Origin: Thermothelomyces thermophilus ATCC 42464
Lineage: Eukaryota; Ascomycota; Sordariomycetes; Sordariales; Chaetomiaceae
DNA: 64,000 bases
NCBI RefSeq assembly: GCF_000226095.1
Contig: NC_016472.1
Location: forward strand, 10,230,001-10,294,000
Reading direction: 5' to 3'
Below the pieces are notes generated by a model. It saw nothing but the letters and a program-made list of their open reading frames with translations, searched no databases and was not told the origin of the DNA. Position numbers and translations under genes: made by a program. Shown here in pieces: positions 12,801 through 24,400 of the stretch (position 1 is its first letter; every line of letters starts with the position of its first letter).

Positions 12801-13393
12801 GGCTGCGGCTGCTGCTGCTGCTGCTGCTGGAAGAGGAGCAGATGTTGGAGTTGCCTCAGCAGATTTGCCTGGGCTTGCTGCCGTTCCTCGCCATCCGGAC
12901 CACTACCGCCGCCGTCGCTTTCCGAAGAGCCAAACTCGGAATCGGACTCGGACTCGGAGTTCGAATCCGAATCTGGCGTCTTCTGGGCCGTGGATGCCTT
13001 CCTGTGCTTGTTTGCGCGTGTCTTTTTCGCTTTGGGGGGTCCTTGATGCTTTTTGAACACTTTCTTCTTGTTGGGTGTTTCTACCTCAGACTGGCCAGCG
13101 TCCGAAGATGACGAACCGGTGATTATCGCGTCGACACTGGCATCGGAATCAGAAGAGGAAGCCGCCTGCGACTGTTTCTTCTTGGGTCTCCTGGACCTGC
13201 GCTTCGAGTGTTTGCTGGTCGCCTTCTTCTCGGAGGAGGGCACCTCGCTGGCGGCAGACCTGTCGATGGGCTTGGGCTCATCCACAGCGGACTTGGCAGC
13301 GTTTTCGCTCGGGACATTGGGATCCCCGATCTTCGCTGGAGCCGTTGGATCTCCTTCGCGCAGGTCGGGTAATGTCTTATCCTCGGAAGCCAT
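9895..13393 (-). CDS. AAA+ ATPase with DUF7025-type middle region
   Basis: Predicted exons (minus strand) are 13393-12294, 12164-11991, 11905-10870, 10787-10709, 10633-10323 and 10242-9895, giving 1,015 aa; all five introns (129, 85, 82, 75, 80 nt) preserve frame. Residues 1-200 are disordered, with Ser/Asp and Lys/Arg tracts and a polyglutamine run coded by a CAG repeat near 12,808-12,829. The middle contains WDDTIHNYK and a Lys/Arg coiled coil (KHLKDLKKKARESKMRNKHD), then a region (about 425-770) like the DUF7025 domain of fungal AAA proteins, interrupted by acidic runs (GDEDDDDDDKDD). The AAA module has Walker A GPPGTGKT (801-808, Lys807), Walker B ILLLDEAD (854-861, Asp858/Glu859) and an arginine in AFQSRIHIAL as a likely arginine finger. 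Proteins of this build are common in filamentous fungi, usually annotated only as ATPases. Substrate and location are unknown; the charged N-terminus would allow a nuclear role, but that is a guess. Confidence 0.88.
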
Positions 13394-16300
13394 GTTTAAG
13401 ATCCAGAGAGCAGTCCGGAACTAGAGCGCTTGCTGAACAGTTCGTCGCAGAGCAGTCGAGCCGGGCCAGGTTCCAAACTCCAAGGGTAGCGTAGAGTAGA
13501 ATAAGGTGTTGGTTGGGGCGGAAGGGTGGGTGGAGAGGGTAAGAGAAGGGATTTCTGCAGCGGAATGAACGAGTGAAGCCTGGAGTGAAGAAAGAAAAAC
13601 ACACTTTCAGAGTGCTGCGCTACTGGCAAATCCCGAGATTCCGAGGTGGCCGGCCGACAAGGTGGTCCGGGAAGATTATAACAATGTGAAACCGGGAAAG
13701 GCCGCCGGTATAGGTAGAGAGATGCCGGACTAGGATTATACTAGGATTATACGTGGTCAGCAGGTCATCCTCGACTTTTGGTTTGTGGAGGGACAGCAGA
13801 GGGGAGATAGGTGGTAATGTGAACTTCGAAAGACGCGATACGTTCGAGAAAAACAAGTGGAGGCACAGCGCATTTGACCGGCCATGAGGGGACTCGTAAA
13901 CATATGAGAAAGCTAGCTTGCGAGAGAAGAGAAGAGTATAGTCGGAAGACATCAATGGTGGCGTTTGACGAACGAGGAATCACGCTACCTGCTCTCAGAC
14001 TCGGTGGCCTCGAATACGTGGGAACCGTAACCAGCAGCGCCAGAGACTGGTGCATATGAACGTAGGGCTTAAGATAGAAGGGTTTGCGATTGGGAGAGTT
14101 GGGGGTGGTGCTGCCAAGCGAGTAAGAAATCTCAGCTCCCAGGCCCTCCCAACTGGTGTGGCCGTGCCACGAGGTGTTGCTTCGTTCGAATGGTGCCGGA
14201 TGTCACCCGTTGTGATCTGTTGGCCTCTCGGCTTACATGATGTCTCTTCACAACCCCGCGTGCTTACCACGCCTCGGGCAGAGAATAGCCGAAGGGCGGG
14301 GAAGATCTGGAGGGCGCGTCGCGTACCCGAATGGAAGAGATATTGCAGGCCGTGGTCTGGGCGTAGAACTCCTATGCCGCGGAGCAAGCGAGACTACGGC
14401 GAGGAAAACGCAGCGTGTGACGCATGAAGGACATAGAGTAGTGTGGGTGAGTGCTTGGATAGTTAAAGTACCACACGCTCTCCAACAAACTCTCCCGGGG
14501 GGGGGGGGGGGGGGGGGGCACAGAAGCGAAGGATGAGTCGCGCACGCCTTGCGGCAGCCTTGTTCCCTGAATGGCCAGCGAGCTGCATCGAGGCCAGGCC
14601 AACCGCTGGCCAGGTGTCTTAGCCTTGATGTGAACATGGTGTTCCACGCTGGAGACCAAGCCAGCAATGCAACCGGCATTCTAACTCTTGAACCAGCCCA
14701 GCTTTTTTATTCTTTGTCCGGTCGAGGTGTTGTTTTGGGGAGAAGGAACACGCGCTGACGATGGTACACGGGTTACGGATTGCAGGCGTGTACAGCGCAC
14801 AAAAGACTCCAGTAACAAGGCGGGCTTTCCAATTACTGCGCGGCGTTTTGGAGGGGAGGACTTGGCAATCTTCCTGGGCCATTCAAAGCGTCGGGTTGGC
14901 CAACCAAAGCAAGACCACTTCGATAGCCGCCGGGAAAGAGGCCGTCTGAAATTATTGGTGCCCTAGCAATAACGGGTGAGAGGGGGTTCGGACGGTGAAA
15001 TGGAGCAAAGCACCGAAGAAGATCGGGCCTTTTCCCGATTTCCAACCCGTTTAACGCACGTTGGATGAGGGTCCCCGGCATGGCCGGGAATGTGAGGCTT
15101 CATGTCTCAATATACCTCCCTGTATGATCGATCTATGAGTACCCCGTACTGTATGGAAGGTACGTACATACCCGAGGTGCACATAGAGACCCCATACGGC
15201 GCCGTCAGCACAGCAAATCCTCAACGATATGGAATGTCACACCCAGCACTTACCAGTGGAGCGCCTGGGTCGAAGCAGCCTCACTGGAGGGATCGGGTAA
15301 CCGCGGAAGACGCGGCAGCAAGTGCTGCAATAAGCACATTCTGAGTGAGGCGGACACTCCTAGGTGCGTGCTGCTTGTGGCTTCGGAAGAGGGCCAACAC
15401 GGGGAAGCCGCAGACAGCGCACATATTGTACGCCTATGCACGCATGTTGATTGGCAGTTCCCACTACTCAAGGTGCCGATAGGTCATGCAGTGCTCGGTC
15501 TGGATAAAAGGCGAGTGGATGGGATGAAATGATCTGCTTTCGAGGTGTTGGTGTTCTGGACTCATCCCTGGTTCTCTTCACGGGAACTCGATGGCGCCGG
15601 TGACGTTTCGGTCGCGGCTAAGGAGGTTTCCATGTGTGCATAACTGGTCCATCTCCAAGGTACCAGGCCAGGGGAGGGGTACAGGCATTGAGGGAGTGTA
15701 GTTGTTGACTGCGGCCATCCGTCTGCGTACTCTACGTTGAGCGGTAGAGTGCCGCACATGTGCAGGATATTCCGGCTGTAACAGGCGCCGGGCCCGGTCG
15801 AGGAGGCAAGGCCACTTAGAGCTGCGTCATGCAGGTTGCCTAACCTGGCGCGGTGATGGCCCTCATTGGCTCACAGTGGGCCTGATTTGCAAGGGGAGGT
15901 ATGCCGCTGCTGCTTAGGGTAGTGACAGGCCGGTGTGTCAGTATGAAGCGCAGTAGGCTATGAATTCAGTTTTCCCCGAGCACAGGAAACGGAAACGCGG
16001 CAACAAATGAGCTGAGAGTTGCAGAGTAAAAGCCGGAATTGACTTTGGGATTGCCGACTTTGTTTTGATCCTCCCCGGACAGCAGCCCTGTCATGCGAGG
16101 AGGGGCGGGGCGGCCAGGGCAATTCGCCAGAGGCTTACTATGTAATTACCTCATTGACAGAAGTTCCATGTTTCCAACAAGAGGAAAGAGAACCACCATC
16201 CATCCACTTCCTGGCAATGTTTTACGTGCTGCCTGCAGAACAGACAATTTCGTTTCTGCCGCACGTGACTGCTCTTGTGCATATTTTGCGTTGCGCCCTC

Positions 16301-16415
16301 GCCAATAGAACAGCCAGCTTCATATGCCAACACGATGCCGCGGCTGCTTCTTGTCTGTTCTGCTATCTAAAGAAGGTTCCAGGGCAGGATCCAGATCCAG
16401 ATCGGTCTAAATGTC
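13394..16415. other. About 3 kb without a recognisable gene
   Basis: The region separates the divergently transcribed ATPase gene (-) and METTL16-like gene (+), so it must hold both promoters. The ATPase leader near 13,400-13,600 is purine-rich on the plus strand. Several frames of 60-145 codons exist on both strands, but none has a recognisable domain or convincing splice structure. A 22-bp G run is listed separately. A short AGGATTATACT duplication lies near 13,732-13,752. An unrecognised lineage-specific gene or non-coding RNA cannot be excluded. Confidence 0.45.
14497..14518 (+). repeat. 22-bp poly-G tract
   Basis: A run of 22 uninterrupted G residues lies in the gene-poor interval upstream of the METTL16-like gene. 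It is a homopolymer whose length is likely to vary and may also be miscalled in sequencing. Confidence 0.8.
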
Positions 16416-18080
16416 ATGGCGGGGAACAAGAGGAAGGCGCCCGATGATGCGGCCGAGATGAACAGCCGGCACGGAGCTTCGACCCGGCTCTCACAGCCTG
16501 CGACGGATAAGGGATTCACGGCTGGCGAATCGAAACCTGATCGAACCGGGCGTCCGCCATCCCCGGGGGTATCTGCCGACGGCTACTTCCGCCAGCTATA
16601 TGCAACCGAGCCGGACTTCAGGCAGCTTGCCAGGCGAGACCCTCAATTTGCCGCCGTGTAAGCACTTAGCCTTCGCTGCTGAGCGCTCCTCCGACAATGG
16701 GCATTGACAGTCAGTTAACTCACCGCAGTCTCCAGGACAACGGGCAGTTGGACTTCAGCGATCCGGCAGCCACCATGCAGCTGACAAAGACTCTACTCCA
16801 CCTTGACTTTGGCCTGAAGCTCGATCTGCCTGACGACAGATTATGCCCCCCGGTTTGTCTTCCTGGCCCCGGGGCGCTGTCCCCGAGACCCAATGACTGA
16901 CACGAGTCTAGGTCCCCAATCGTCACAACTACATCTTGTGGCTGAAGGAACTGATGGACTCGACATCATATGAACATCCTGGGCGGAGTCTGTGCGGGCT
17001 TGATATTGGCACAGGCGCGAGTTGCATATACCCTCTCCTTGGGGTCGCCCAAAGGCCTTGGCGCTTCATTGCAACAGGTTGGCCATCGTCCCCTTCGCTG
17101 GAAAGATTAGCCCTCGGAAGCACTGACGCGCTGTAGACATCGATGCCAAGAACCTGAGCTATGCGGAGCGAAATATCCGACTCAACGGCCTGCAGGACCG
17201 GATTCGGCTTCTGGATAGGAAGCCAAATGACCCCTTGGTACCACTTGACGATGTGGGCATCGCCTCCGCGGTCGATTTTGTCATGATGAACCCCCCATTT
17301 TACGCTTCAGAAGAGGACATGTTATCGTCGGCAAACAAGAAGGCGCGACCGCCAATGTCGGCCTGTTCCGGGGCTCCGGTAGAGATGGTTTGCGACGGGG
17401 GCGAGGTGGCACATGTCGGTCGGTTACTGCGCGAGTCGCTCATACTGCGGGACCGCATTCAATGGTATACGTCGATGCTGGGGAAGCTCACCAGCCTCGA
17501 GGTTCTCGTTGAGCAGCTCCGCGACCACGCCATCGATAATTACGCCGTCACCGAGTTTGTCCAAGGGAGTAAGACACGCCGGTGGGCGCTGGGGTGGAGC
17601 TTTGGGCCCATGCGGCCGGCCGAGCATGTGGCACGCGGAATGAAGGCCAGCTTGTGGAAGAAAATCCTCCCACCGTCAGTAACGGCGGAGTTGCTGGTGC
17701 TGCCGGCCGATCAATCGGTTGGTCCAATTACTTCCCGGGTTCAAGACATCATGGGGGCACTGGAGCTGATGTCTTGGGTGTGGGAACCGGAAGCAGCGAA
17801 AGGGGTGGGGAGAACGAGGGAAAATGTCTGGAGTAGGGCTTGGAGAAGGAAGAAGCTTCGGGAGCAACAGGAAGGAACGAAAAGCAAGGCTCATTACGAT
17901 ACGGGTTCAGAGTCAGAAGGATGCCGGCTCGGGTTCGAAGTTAGAGTAGTAGTCGGGAGGTCGGATACAAGAGTCAGTCTGCACTGGCGTGAGGGCCATG
18001 ACGCCCTCATCTTTGAGAGTCTTTGCGGCTTTCTACAGCGCAAGCTCAAAGAATCCGTAGAGTCCAACAAGGATGACTGA
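16416..18080 (+). CDS. METTL16: METTL16-type RNA N6-adenosine methyltransferase
   Basis: Predicted exons are 16416-16657, 16729-16852, 16912-17077 and 17137-18080, giving 491 aa. The protein follows the METTL16/METT10D plan: an N-terminal segment DGYFRQLYATEPDFRQLA, then FSDPAATMQLTKTLLHLDFGL, the SAM-binding loop GLDIGTGASCIYPLLG (DIGTG at 153-157) and the catalytic NPPF motif at 229-232. Downstream are GGEVAHVGRLLRESL, WYTSMLGK and TEFVQGSKTRRWALGWSF, all family signatures. METTL16 proteins methylate adenosine in structured RNAs such as U6 snRNA, using S-adenosylmethionine; fission yeast has an orthologue with that role. The C-terminal third (about 320-491) is basic and may bind RNA. Introns are 71, 59 and 59 nt, and splicing restores the continuous family alignment. 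An ATG 5 nt upstream is out of frame and soon stops, which supports the start at 16416. Confidence 0.93.
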
Positions 18081-18177
18081 TTTCGCCCTCTTTTCTTTCT
18101 TTCTCTTTTCTTTTTTTCTTCTCCGAAGAAGCCTTCACCCACATGACAACGGACCGACGACATTTTTGTGGTTGTTG

Positions 18178-18269
18178 ACATTACAAGATGGACGGTAACC
18201 TAACAACATTACGTAGTTATTCCGGCGAACGTGTAAGAGTGTTTTGTTACATCCGTAATCTTGTAATAT
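18178..18269. repeat. Imperfect inverted repeat (hairpin or MITE-like)
   Basis: Arms at 18180-18199 (ATTACAAGATGGACGGTAAC) and 18246-18267 are imperfect reverse complements and enclose about 46 bp. The arms share ATTACAAGAT exactly and end in GTAAC. The unit lies between the METTL16-like stop and the XAP5 start, about 100 bp upstream of the latter. It could be a tiny miniature inverted-repeat element, a promoter hairpin or a chance structure. I see no clear target-site duplication. Confidence 0.4.
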
Positions 18270-18375
18270 TACACTATATTCAAACCGCATCTCCAAACTG
18301 AATTCACCCAGTCTCTTTCAACATTCGTTTACAATCCCACGATTGTCAATCTCTCGCATCTGGACTCCCACCACC

Positions 18376-19660
18376 ATGTCAGACCAATCGCAGGCGAGCT
18401 CACGCTTTACACCGCAGAACCAGACCACCAACAATCGACTGTCGATCAACACGGTCGGTCTAGTGGCGCTCTCGGACTTTCGCAAACGACGCGCCGAGGT
18501 CCTGGAGCAGCAGGAGCGCGAGGCTCGCGAGGCGGCACTCTCGGCACGCACAAACACCTCGACGCCGGACAGATCGCTGACTGCGACACCGAACAACGCA
18601 AGCGCCGACAGTAGCGAGACGGAAAGGCAGAGGAAGAAGAAGAAAAAGAAGCATGCAAAGGCGCTCGTTTCGTTCGGGGATGATGACGAGGAGGAGGAGG
18701 ATGAGTCTGGGCCCAAGCTTGTCACCGACCGGGGAGCAGGAGCGCAGGGGGCGGAAAAGGCTGCTAAACAGGCTGCAGAGAAGGATGTTGGTGACAGCAG
18801 CAGTGCGGAGGCTGGCACTGAGGGTGCCTCTGGCGAAGACAGGGACAAGGACACGGACAAGAACAAGGACAAAGACAAGGCGGACAAGCCACCGGCCAAG
18901 GTGATGGTCAACTCGTCAGTCGGCATTGTGCCCCGTGCCCGGACGAAAGCTGCGCTGCGGAGGGAAGCGGCCGAGAGGGAGGCATTGCGCAAGGAATTCC
19001 TCATGCTGCAAGCTGCCGTCAAGGCGACGGAGATTGCCATCCCGTTCGTCTTCTACGACGGGACCAACATTCCCGGCGGCATCGTCAGGGTCAAGAAGGG
19101 GGACTTCGTTTGGTTCTTCTTGGACAAAAGCCGTAAGGTCGGCGCACGACTTGGAGTGGGTGCAGATAAAGTGGTGAATGCTAGGCGGGACTGGGCTCGC
19201 GTCAGCGTGGACGACTTGCTGCTTGTGAGAGGAACCATAATCATACCCCATGTGAGTTTCACTTTTCATTCTCTATTTTTTCTTTCTATCTCTTTTCCTT
19301 TCCCCTTTCTATGTGATTTGCTAACAGCCTGTCTAGCATTATGAATTCTACTTCTTCATCATCAACAAGACCATCGGCCCAGGCAACAAGCTCCTCTTTG
19401 ACTACAGCGCTGAAGCGACCCCGACGCAGCCAGCAGCAGGTGCTTCAGGCACATCGGGAATTAACAGCACGCCTGACCTCTCCAAACTTGAAGGGGCGTC
19501 GGATGACCCGACCTTCACGAAGGTGGTTGATCGGCGGTGGTATCAGCGCAACAAGCACATCTACCCGGCCAGTGTGTGGCAGGTATTCGATCCGGAGAAA
19601 GATTACTCGAAGGAGATCCCGCGGGATCCCGGAGGCAATGCCTTCTTCTTCACGAGGTGA
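18376..19660 (+). CDS. XAP5/FAM50 family nuclear protein
   Basis: Predicted exons are 18376-19251 and 19337-19660, giving 399 aa. The N-terminal half is charged, with a basic KKKKKKHAK stretch and an acidic DDDEEEEDE run, followed by repeated Asp-Lys pairs. The C-terminal half is the XAP5 domain: TKAALRREAAEREALRKEFL, then PFVFYDGTNIPGG, KKGDFVWFFLDKSRK, and after the intron HYEFYFFIINKTIGPGNKLL, ending in WYQRNKHIYPASVWQVFDPE. The intron (85 nt, GTGAGT...TAG) joins His-His-Tyr exactly as in the family. FAM50A is linked to the spliceosome in animals, and plant XAP5 CIRCADIAN TIMEKEEPER affects light and clock outputs; the fungal role is inferred as nuclear RNA processing or transcription. The ATG is in a favourable CCACC context, 296 nt after the METTL16-like stop. 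Confidence 0.93.
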
Positions 19661-19827
19661 TGACACCGGTGTCGGGAGCATCGCGTTGATTTAAACACGG
19701 CGTCACCCCTGCAGCACAAGCAGAGTTGTTTTGGCGCCCGTTAAATGCAGCTAGCTGGCTGGTGCTGTCTTTCTGTGAGCTTCATCTGAACGATCCATCT
19801 TGCTAACGGTGGGACTGGGCTTACCTT

Positions 19828-20271
19828 TCAACCCGTCAGCCGCCAGACACCCCAGAACAGAGCGGCCAGCATGAGCCAACCTGGCCAGAAGAGCATCAGG
19901 AGCAAGGTGTTGCCGCCGGGTCCAAGGAACCATAAGAAAAGCTCCAACTCGAGCCTCCTGCGGAGACGCCTGGAAGGCTTGGAATCCCACGCGCTCCATG
20001 CGAGCCATTTCGACAGGAACAGCGCCCTTGCGACGACGGCCCTGGAGCCAAGGAGCGTCCTCCACGCAATGCTCCTGCTTGCCCAGAGGGAGACTGTGGC
20101 TGCGATGGTGGCGGCAAAGTAGGCCCTGACGACGAGGTGGAAGGCGGCAGAGCCTATCAGTTGCTGAAACTGAACCGCGCTGTTAACGAGAGGATGGAAG
20201 GTCGAGATCACGTCGGATCGTTGGGTGAGGGAAGCGGTTGGAGAGGGCTTGGAGGTGGCTAGGAGGGCCAT
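19828..20271 (-). CDS. Small putative membrane protein, 147 aa, unknown function
   Basis: A single open frame starts with ATG at 20271. The predicted protein has a polar N-terminus (about 25 residues), an amphipathic stretch containing SAVQFQQLIGSAAFHLVV, hydrophobic segments around AYFAATIAATVSLWA and a long C-terminal one (LLLMLFWPGWLMLAALFW), with a basic linker (SRRLRRRLELE) between them. This suggests two or three membrane spans and a cytosolic basic loop. I do not recognise a family. It is convergent with the XAP5 gene, with stops about 170 bp apart, and is the last likely gene before the retrotransposon block. A good donor-like GTAAG sits just after the stop, so a spliced C-terminus is possible. 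Confidence 0.55.
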   Translation of the reverse strand: MALLATSKPSPTASLTQRSDVISTFHPLVNSAVQFQQLIGSAAFHLVVRAYFAATIAATVSLWASRSIAWRTLLGSRAVVARALFLSKWLAWSAWDSKPSRRLRRRLELELFLWFLGPGGNTLLLMLFWPGWLMLAALFWGVWRLTG

Positions 20272-21251
20272 GTTTGTTCAACAGCCGGTGGAAAATCTCT
20301 AGAGGGAATGCTTCCATGTCAGTTGGTGACCTGGTCTGTCAGGTTTGGCGATCCTTTTTCTGATGAAGATTTGAGGGGATCGAAGGGAAAAAAAAGCGGC
20401 CCAGTTGAAGGTGCCGGAGCGTACCCAGCGGATATGCTGGGTCCTGGAGATCCACTATCGAACAAGCTGGAATTTCTTGGCAGTCGTAGTACCTGACTGT
20501 GACTTGTCGAGCCCTTGTCGCCCGCCGCCACTCGTCGCATTGCGGTTGCAGTCCGGCAGGTCACTGACTGGTCCCACGTCTCTGAGATTTGTTAGGGATT
20601 AACTTCTTGCCTCGCTGGCAGAGCGTGCACCATGGCGGCTCTGTTGTCAACCCCTCCTCGTGTCTCGGTTGCGGTGTTGTGGGCCCTGAGGACCCCGCGC
20701 CATATAGAAGTACCACGTGGGGGGTTGATTCGCGACGTCAACAAAAAGGGAGCAGCCGTTGGCACGCGTTGCGTGGCGATCCCGATACAGCTGTTCGAGC
20801 ACACAGAATGACACATTTTTGCTCGCTGAACGCGGGGGGCCCTTGTTGTGCAAAACGGCAATTGTTTGAGGGGTCGAGGGGTTTGCGGCGGAGCCCGACT
20901 CGACGGGCGGTAAACTACATTGCTGCTCCCACAACACTTGCAGAGACCGGAGTGCTCCTAAACTCTGAACACCGCTGTCTTCACAGGGCCTAGGGCAATG
21001 CATTCTGCACTGCAATCTCGAAGTACAGAGATATCATGTCGAAGGTTTGCATGGATTATGTGTCGCCTTCCTGGTGCGGCTGCAGTTTCGTCCCGGTTGG
21101 TCTTCGTCCCAAGCCGGTCTCGATCGGAGCTGCTTCTAACATTAACCGTCCGGCGGGTGAGGCGGGGCGGCGGGTCTGCAGGTCTGCAAAGCGGGGCTTC
21201 CTCCTTCCGGGAACGTGCAACGGCCGAGCCACTGATTGGCCTGCACCATGA
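20272..21251. other. Gene-free flank left of the retroelement nest
   Basis: This GC-rich DNA between the small membrane protein and the copia LTR shows no RIP signature. Open frames of 70-170 codons exist on both strands but resemble nothing I know. It probably contains the membrane-protein promoter and plain intergenic sequence. The last five bases before the LTR belong to the CCCTG target-site duplication (21252-21256). Confidence 0.45.
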
Positions 21252-21256
21252 CCCTG

Positions 21257-21425
21257 TCTTGCAGGTGGATGCGCGGATAGAACTGACGATCTTCGTATCT
21301 CTGCTACGTAGTTGGCGATGGTTCTGGAGGAAGAAGGACGGAGGCGTCCAGAGCCAACCTGCAGGAAGATGTAGGTGGCTGCAACCTCGGTAGGGCTGGA
21401 GCCCTGGTAGGCCCAGTCTACTACA
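21257..21425 (-). repeat. 3' LTR of element C
   Basis: This 169-bp direct repeat pairs with 42377-42545. On the element's strand it starts TGTAGTAGAC and ends CCTGCAAGA, so the terminal dinucleotide is GA rather than the usual CA. It differs from its partner at only three positions, all transitions of the RIP type. Confidence 0.93.
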
Positions 21426-24400
21426 CCCCCCCACAGATAGCCACATCTTCGCCGTCGTTACCATCCTTCTACCTAAACTAGTAGTCTAGATACAAATTAA
21501 GGTGGTTGTCTATTAGTTCTATCTGCCTATTATAGCTTAAACTACCTAGAGTACGTGTCTTTCCGTTATCCCTAGCAACCGTAAGAAGTGGGCATGCTTC
21601 TCTCGTTCTAGTGGTTTGGTTAGTCTATCTATAGCCATCTTAGCACTAGCTATGTACTTTAGTATAAAGCGTCCTTCCTTATATTTCTCGATAACCTATT
21701 TATACCGAATATTAATAGCTTACGTATATCTAGTGTTTAATAGGTTTATTACATTGGTATATACGTTTTTGCTATTAGTAAAGATAATTAGCGTAGTTAG
21801 CTATAGATAGCTATATTCCTATAAGATTTGGCTAACCTACTATAAGGAATATATAATTAATATAAGGTTAGTAAACTCTGCTTTGGTAGTACTAAGTATA
21901 ACGAACGTCTACTTCTTCGTTTTCCATAATACTAGTCTACTAGCTAGAAAGACGATATAAGTACTAGTAGAATATTAGTATAGGGGGTCGTCTACCTAGG
22001 AGGCGTCTATAAAAGTAGTTAGTTTTAAGTCGTTAATCTTTATATTACTACCGAGTTTAATATTATAGGAATAGGAGCCGGCCAAGTAGCGATATAGATA
22101 CTAAAGAGCGTTTAGATACTCCTATAATAGACTATTATTAGCTTTATAGAGACAGGAGATAGTATATATAATATCGATTCAGGTATTATAGGCTAGCTAG
22201 TTTAGTTAGCTAGTCTAGGTAGAATATTAATCCTTCTTATCTTCTAGTTTGTTCTAGATATATAGTAGTTTAAATTTCGAATACTAGGGAGTCTTAGCTA
22301 GATTAATACCTTCTATTCTATATTTATATAATAAAGTAGTAATATATATCTCTTATAATAGGAAGATCTTCCTGTTTACCTTATCCTATAAGATATCTAG
22401 TCCTAGGAATCGTTTGACTTTACTAAGCTCCTTAAGGTTATATCTATTCTTTAGATAATTATAAATTCCATTAACGGTAGAGCTATCTTTCATAGCGATA
22501 AGAAGGTCGTTAACGTATAGGATAAGCAATATACCTATATCTCTATAGCAAAAGAGATAGAGGTCGGAAGGGATTAATTCGAATCCGAGTTCTTTAAGTA
22601 TTAGTTTAATTACTAGGAACTAGTATAGTAAACTTTAATATAGTCTATAAAGTACTTTATTTAGCCTATAGACCTTACTAGACGGCTTATCTAATCTAGG
22701 GGGTAGTTTAACATAATATTCTACCCTATCTAGAATTAGTATATTTAGGAATATAGTTTTAAAGTTAAATTATAAGCACTTTGGATCTTTAACTATAATA
22801 ATAGTAAAGAAGATCTTGACTATTATACTATTAATAACTATAATATATATATCTTAAGATTTCTAGGATCCTTTGTCAAAGTTACTATAGATAACCTATC
22901 TAGCCTAGGTAGTCTTCTAGCTAGTAGATGGATTAGTCTTTTTATTATATATCTACTTACTAGGTAGGATATAGATACTAGGGCGTTTATTAATAAGTTT
23001 ATAGACTTCCTTTTCCTAGAGACTTAGGTCCTATTTGATCATCGCTAGGAGCTACTAATCTTTAAAGTTAGCTCTACGTCTAGCTTTACGATAGTTCTTT
23101 AGAACTAATGAATTCTAGCTGACAGATATGTCGTATTTAACGCTAATAGGGGTAGCTATAAAGACGACGGATTCGGCTAGCCTCTAGTCATCTAAGTAGT
23201 AGGTAAGGAACTAACTAGGAAGCTTCCCCTTGTTTAGTTTTACGTAGAAGCCGGACTAGGATATATCCTTAAAGCGAGATATCCGTTGTCTCTATAGCCT
23301 CCCCCCCCCTATTAGCCTCTCCCCCCTATTACTTCTTCTATCTATAGGGAGTAGGTAGTATACGGTGCTAGCAGGTAGTTATATGGTATAGGGGCTTCTT
23401 CTTGTTAGATTTCTTAGACATCTTTGTCTATAAAAGAGACGAATTTATCCTAATCTTTAGTCATTAGCGTAGGAGATAGAGCTAACTAGGTAAGTTTAGA
23501 GGTTAAAGTTATAGACGGTAGATAGTCTATTGAAACTAATAGTGCCTGTTGAACTATAATAGTTAGAGATAGAATTGATCGGGGTATCGGCATTTCTGGT
23601 TAATTTGCCGGTTAAACTAGCATTTTTGGCTGCTTTTATACTATAGGGTCCTATTAAATAGACAAAGGTATCTCTACTCTATAGTTAGTATTTAATATAC
23701 TAGTTAAACCTAAAGAAGATTAGGATGTTAGCTTTAAGCTAGTAATTACTAACGATATTAAAGCTATATATAGCTAATCTATTCGAAGATCTTTTAGTAG
23801 CTAGAAAGTAACTATACGGTAGAATTCTAGGGAGCTTTTGTCTTCTTTAACAGTAGTGTCTACAAATATTGCTTTATACTTAGGAGGATTAACAATATCC
23901 TTATCCTTATAATAGTCGTCTCCCTTGTTAAACTTGACAGCGCTAACTCTAACGATAGCTCTAGTCTATAGGTTCTAGACCTAGTAGATCTTGCTATAGA
24001 TATTTATATATCCGATAAATCTCCCCTTTTCTACTTATAGGCCAAACTTATTAGCCTTATCACGCTTGTCTAGCTTGATATAGTAATACATGTAGCAGAA
24101 GTAGGTATATAAGTATCAGATATATAGCTTATAAGCCTCCTCTAGTATATTAAACGTAGTTATAAATAGCTTATAAGGACTCTTGTTACCTAGGTTAGCC
24201 CTAGTTAGAAGAAGATTAGCAATAATAACTATAGTATTAACGACAAACGGCCAAAGGAATTCCGGAATTTAATACGTAAGCATCGTAGTTCTGGCCTTCT
24301 AAATAATGTCTATAGCCACGCGTTTAGCTTTGCCATTTTGCTAGGGACTCGAAGGAGTAGTCTTCAAGATAGTAATGCCTTTGGCATCTGTAAATATGGC

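Noticed and set aside
12668-13111. 147-codon plus-strand frame with a polyleucine run
   Set aside because: It is opposite the CAG-coded polyglutamine and disordered N-terminus of the AAA ATPase gene, so it is a shadow.
18318-19040. 240-codon minus-strand frame over the XAP5 gene
   Set aside because: It is the antisense shadow of the charged N-terminal half of XAP5, made of Ser/Leu runs opposite Glu/Lys/Asp codons.
21257-21425. Dispersed GC-rich 169-bp repeat taken first for a SINE
   Set aside because: It occurs as direct repeats at both ends of a copia element, next to a primer-binding site and a polypurine tract and inside a perfect duplication, so it is an LTR.
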